Below are positions 60,700-64,000 of a stretch of 64,000 nt of DNA, in pieces. The notes beneath the pieces were generated by a model. It saw only the letters and a list, made by a program, of their open reading frames with translations, ran no database searches and was not told where the DNA came from. How positions within the stretch are numbered: the first letter of the stretch is position 1; each line of letters starts with the position of its first letter. Source of the stretch: Artemisia argyi (taxonomy: Eukaryota; Streptophyta; Magnoliopsida; Asterales; Asteraceae); assembly GCA_030686995.1 (NCBI GenBank), contig CM060704.1:118956042-119020041 (forward strand), in the 5' to 3' direction. The translations under genes were made by a program, and so were the position numbers.

Positions 60700-61185
60700 C
60701 CTTTTTGCTAAGGAATCTTAACCAAAATCAGGTAAAAAGAAACCCAAACCCGCCTACATTTGCTAACAAAGTTAACAAGCGTGATCATTCGAAACTAAAA
60801 AAAGAACCTGGTTGTTACTAAATTTCAAAACATGAATACTAAAACACCAAAAATCTTTAAATAAATAAAACAAGCTGATCATCAAGTGAAGGGGTTTAAC
60901 AAGAGATAATTAATTAAAATGGGAATAATGAAAGTAATAAGTAGAAATAATACCTGTTATATAGTTAGGGAGAATTAAGAGAAACCCTAGAGAGATTATT
61001 AATGTTAAAATTGGGATGTTTGAAATGATTGTGTTCAAGTGGCCCAAAGGCGTGAACAAGAATAAACATATCAAACTCAATCCAAACTCTTGTCACCTCA
61101 TGTCATCTTAACTCTAAAGTAAAACCTTTGGGTTATGTCATTGCAGACCCACTTTTATTTATGATACCGCACAGTTTTTTTTCTA

Positions 61186-61328
61186 AGGGCGGCAATTCGG
61201 GTCGGGTTCGGGTTGTCAGGTTGACGGGTCAGAAAACTTCAACCCAAACCTGACTCATTTAAATTATTGGGTCAGCTATGTTAACCTTAACCTGTTTAGA
61301 CGTAACCCGAACCTGACCCATTTAACCC

Positions 61329-61380
<52 letters not shown>

Positions 61381-61760
61381 TTGAGTTGACGAGTTAAATA
61401 GGTTACACGGATTGAATATGTTAAACGAGTTTCGGGTTGACCCATTTAACCCGTCTTATATACAAAAGTTAGCACATTACACGAGTTAAATGGGTTAAAC
61501 GAGTTAGCGGGTCGACCATTTAACCCACTTGACCTGTATAATTAAATATAAATAAATTTTAATTTAAGAAAAAAAAAATTTAACGGGTTGACGGGTTAAC
61601 CCGTTTATTTTATTCCCAACCCGAACCTGACCTATTTAATAAACGGGTTAGATATGTCGACCCAAACCTGACCCGAGATCTATTTAACTCAACCCGAACC
61701 TGTTAATTTTCGTGTCGGTTTCAGGTCGGGTTTCGTGTCGGGTCAAAAATTGCCACCCCT
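61186..61760. mobile_element. hAT-like non-autonomous element rich in GGGTCGGGT words
   Basis: Terminal repeats AGGGCGGCAATTCGGGTCGG and TCGGGTCAAAAATTGCCACC + CCT are inverted and resemble the widespread plant repeat starting AGGGGTGGCAA. Contains a (TA)n run at about 61331-61379. No clean 8-bp duplication seen. Confidence 0.6.
61331..61379. repeat. (TA)n microsatellite
   Basis: About 24 TA units inside the GGGTCGGGT-rich element. Confidence 0.98.
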
Positions 61761-62800
61761 GGTTTTTTATATCAATTTTTATTTTTTTAATATAAAAAAT
61801 TATCAAAATAAAGAAAAAATATAAAAAACCAAAAAAATGGAGGGGAGCTTCAAATAACCTTAACCCATACCTTTTTTCTAGTAACTTTTTTGTTTTTACT
61901 TAATTTCTTTTATTTAAAACATTTAAAAATGAAAGTCAAAATTATAATTTATAAAGATAAATATATCTTTTGAAGAAGCAATGTTTATAGTTGTAAGAGT
62001 ATACATGAGCTCAAATATAATAGCAAGTAGAAATGTAAAATCGATATTTTTATTAGTAAACACGGTCTGACAGTAAGGAGTCAACTTAATGACTAAAACA
62101 TTGGTTGCTTGTGGCCTTCTTGAGCCCCGTGACACCTTACTGTCAACTCACTTCCGTACATCCGACATGCTTTGAAGAATTAAGTGGGTATACGATTGAC
62201 TTTATGTTTTTATATGGTCCGTTTGGTTTGTGAGTTTAGATATGAAGAATGGGAATAAGAATGATTTAGTGTAATGAAATTTGCTGATATTTTGATTTTA
62301 AGTTTTTAGTAGATACAATAATATACAATTTGGCATTATGATTTCTTAGTGTAATGAAATTTACAAAGTGCTTTTATTTTAATCTGAAAAAGTTTAGATT
62401 ACTTCATGTAATCATAACAAAGTTGTTTTTAATTTTTCATCAAATGGTTAAAAGTTTATACTAAAATGCCAACCACATCTTTCTTTCATGCTAAAAGGTA
62501 AAACCAATTTAGTCTAAATGCTTTGCTTGGTGGAATATCTCGACGCCGGTCTCTTTTAACTCAATGTTAATGATCTTTGTTGGAATGCAATTCTAATCTG
62601 TCGTTGCCTTCAATAAAATTTTTATAACAAACAATGGTTAGCACAACTGACCTCTAGCAGAAAAGTCAATTATATATTTATATTCTTGATTATTTTCAAA
62701 CTTAAAAGTCTAACCGTTTAAAATAATCAGTTCATTTCAATAATTCCAACGTTTCACTAACCACAAGCCCATCCCAGTGCCTATTTTTATATTTATAATC
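61761..62800. other. AT-rich spacer, no gene
   Basis: No domain or terminal repeat recognised; the 70-codon frame on the minus strand (61923-62135) has no support. Confidence 0.5.
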
Positions 62801-63049
62801 AGAAAAACTAGGGTTGAGCATCTGGTCAAAATCGACCTGACCCGACCCGAGAAAACCGAAAACCAAAACTAGGGAAAAACCGAAACCGAAATTACTCGGT
62901 TTTTCTTGGGTTTTTGCTCGAACCGGACAGAACCAACCCGACCCGAAACCATAATTCGAAAAAAACAAAAATTGAGTTAGAACCGAGTTTGGTCAGTTCG
63001 GTTTTGTCGGGTCGGTTTTGACTAGGTTTTGCTCACACCTAGGAAAAAC
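62801..63049. mobile_element. hAT-like MITE with near-perfect 8-bp target duplication
   Basis: Termini TAGGGTTGAGCA (62809) and TGCTCACACCTA (ending 63041) are inverted; internal GGTCAAAATCGACC and GGTCGGTTTTGACTAG extend the pairing. Flanks AGAAAAAC (62801-62808) and GGAAAAAC (63042-63049) match at seven of eight positions, as expected for hAT. Confidence 0.75.
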
Positions 63050-63739
63050 GTTACTAGTGGAAGAAAATAGGAACTTTCCTGAGAATCAGACTTAACTTTT
63101 TAAGTCAAAGTCAACATTTTGATTTTGACCTTCAATTGCAGATTCTTCCAAAAAATGATGAATGCATTAGAAAAATACGGTACTCGCACAATGCGACGGC
63201 AGATACCTTGTGATTATATTTTGTGTTATTCGGTTACACGTTTAGTTGTATTCATACTTTATAAGTAGAGATATTAGAGATGATTAAGTTAAATAATTTT
63301 AGTTTGAACAACTAACCACTTCCTAACAAACTTCCTAACTAACCTGTTTCCTAACAAATTAATTTTAAAATCTTTTCATAATAAAGAAGAAAAAAGTCTG
63401 AATTTTAATCCTTTTTTATTATAAAATAGTCCCATATGCATTATATATGTTGTTTTACCAAACATAAACTGCATCATTTATTAGGGACCATATATGCAAA
63501 ACATCAAATGGTAACCAAAGGCATTTTGAAATGTACTTACGACACATTTGTTTAGACACGATAATCCAACCATTTGCATCCTCTAGTGGCTAATATTGCA
63601 TTCAAACAAGATTCATAGGGAAAAAGATCGCAAAATACACTACAGAAAGTTTGACTATTTTATTAGTCCTCAGGTACAAAACAGCACAATCATGACCAGG
63701 AAAGGAAGACATAACTTTCTCCTTTAGCTGCTTCGGACA
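63050..63739. other. Spacer and probable 3' UTR of the last gene
   Basis: AT-rich. The last 130 bases before 63740 are probably the 3' UTR of the minus-strand gene that enters from the right. Confidence 0.4.
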
Positions 63740-63803
63740 CTACACTCCATTCTTCCATGGGATATTTACGGTTGTTGCTATTTCTTGATCTTGATCACCT
63801 ATC
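63740..63803 (-). CDS. Last coding exon of an unidentified gene running off the right edge
   Basis: An acceptor (TTGCACTTGCAG, AG at 63805-63804) opens an exon reading IGDQDQEIATTVNIPWKNGV then TAG (63742-63740). Only about 20 residues are visible, so the family cannot be named. The rest of the gene lies beyond position 64000; downstream intron sequence continues to the window edge. Confidence 0.45.
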
Positions 63804-64000
63804 CTGCAAGTGCAAAAATATCAACACCGTCATAGTCAATACATGAGAGACGTAAGAGAATTTTCAAACATTCCTTCACAAACATAGTAGGTGCTTTTGA
63901 GATATTTAGACTTGGAAAAGTAAAGCATACAAGGTTTTCCAATGAAGACTAAGAACTGTCCAGCACAAACAAAACAGCTAGTCATCTGAACAATGTAACA

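Larger units (their letters stand above)
59576..61045 (-). other. 5' UTR intron and leader of the B3 gene
   Basis: Intron about 59578-60953 with matching donor and acceptor. The leader exon contains CTCTCTAGGGTTTCTCTTAA, typical of plant 5' UTRs. The intron carries a poly-A tract (about 60189-60241) and the foldback cluster at 60285. Confidence 0.6.

Overview
The window is nuclear DNA from a higher plant, most likely a eudicot. It is AT-rich, its genes are split by many GT-AG introns, and intergenic space is filled with plant transposon families and long microsatellites. A retroelement-borne reading frame at 14.5-15.4 kb resembles proteins I associate with Asteraceae repeats, so a composite-family genome is my best guess, held weakly.

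Host genes, left to right. (1) A dynamin-related protein of the DRP2 type (+, 153-6386, 5' end outside the window). Seventeen exons splice cleanly, but there is an in-frame TAG and a C-terminal frameshift, so this copy is probably a recent pseudogene. (2) A ubiquitin-like-domain CTD phosphatase, UBLCP1 type (+, 32260-38928, six exons, 4.6-kb first intron). (3) A bZIP protein with a non-canonical basic region (-, 50779-47475, four coding exons). (4) A protein made of three tandem B3-like domains (-, 59575-58445). (5) The last coding exon of an unidentified gene (-, 63803-63740).

From about 7.2 to 31 kb is a transposon graveyard with readable layering. A CACTA element (8019-23560) without a visible transposase was hit by a 9.6-kb LTR retrotransposon (9251-18889; perfect 5-bp target duplication ATTAC), by a 1.7-kb Mutator-like element (20856-22555; perfect 9-bp duplication TTTCAAGAA) and probably by a short LINE fragment (20062-20332). 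The LTR element is the most unusual object here. It carries a complete Copia-type gag but no recognisable pol. In pol's place are two unrelated reading frames, and a GC-rich palindromic module present in U3 of both LTRs recurs upstream of each of these frames. To the right lie an internally deleted Copia copy (gag joined to RNase H), a TTA-flanked inverted-repeat element, a decayed MULE transposase, a 60-bp degenerate tandem repeat, and a roughly 1-kb foldback whose arms are inverted copies of one minisatellite.

Between the phosphatase and bZIP genes sits a 4469-bp Mutator-like element (40828-45296) with 170-bp terminal repeats and a perfect 9-bp target duplication. It holds a spliced but N-terminally deleted transposase and three accessory reading frames that I cannot identify. 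Small inverted-repeat elements (PIF/Harbinger-like, hAT-like and a purely foldback family) are scattered through introns and spacers. No rRNA, tRNA or CRISPR was seen. All identifications come from reading the sequence; no database search was run.
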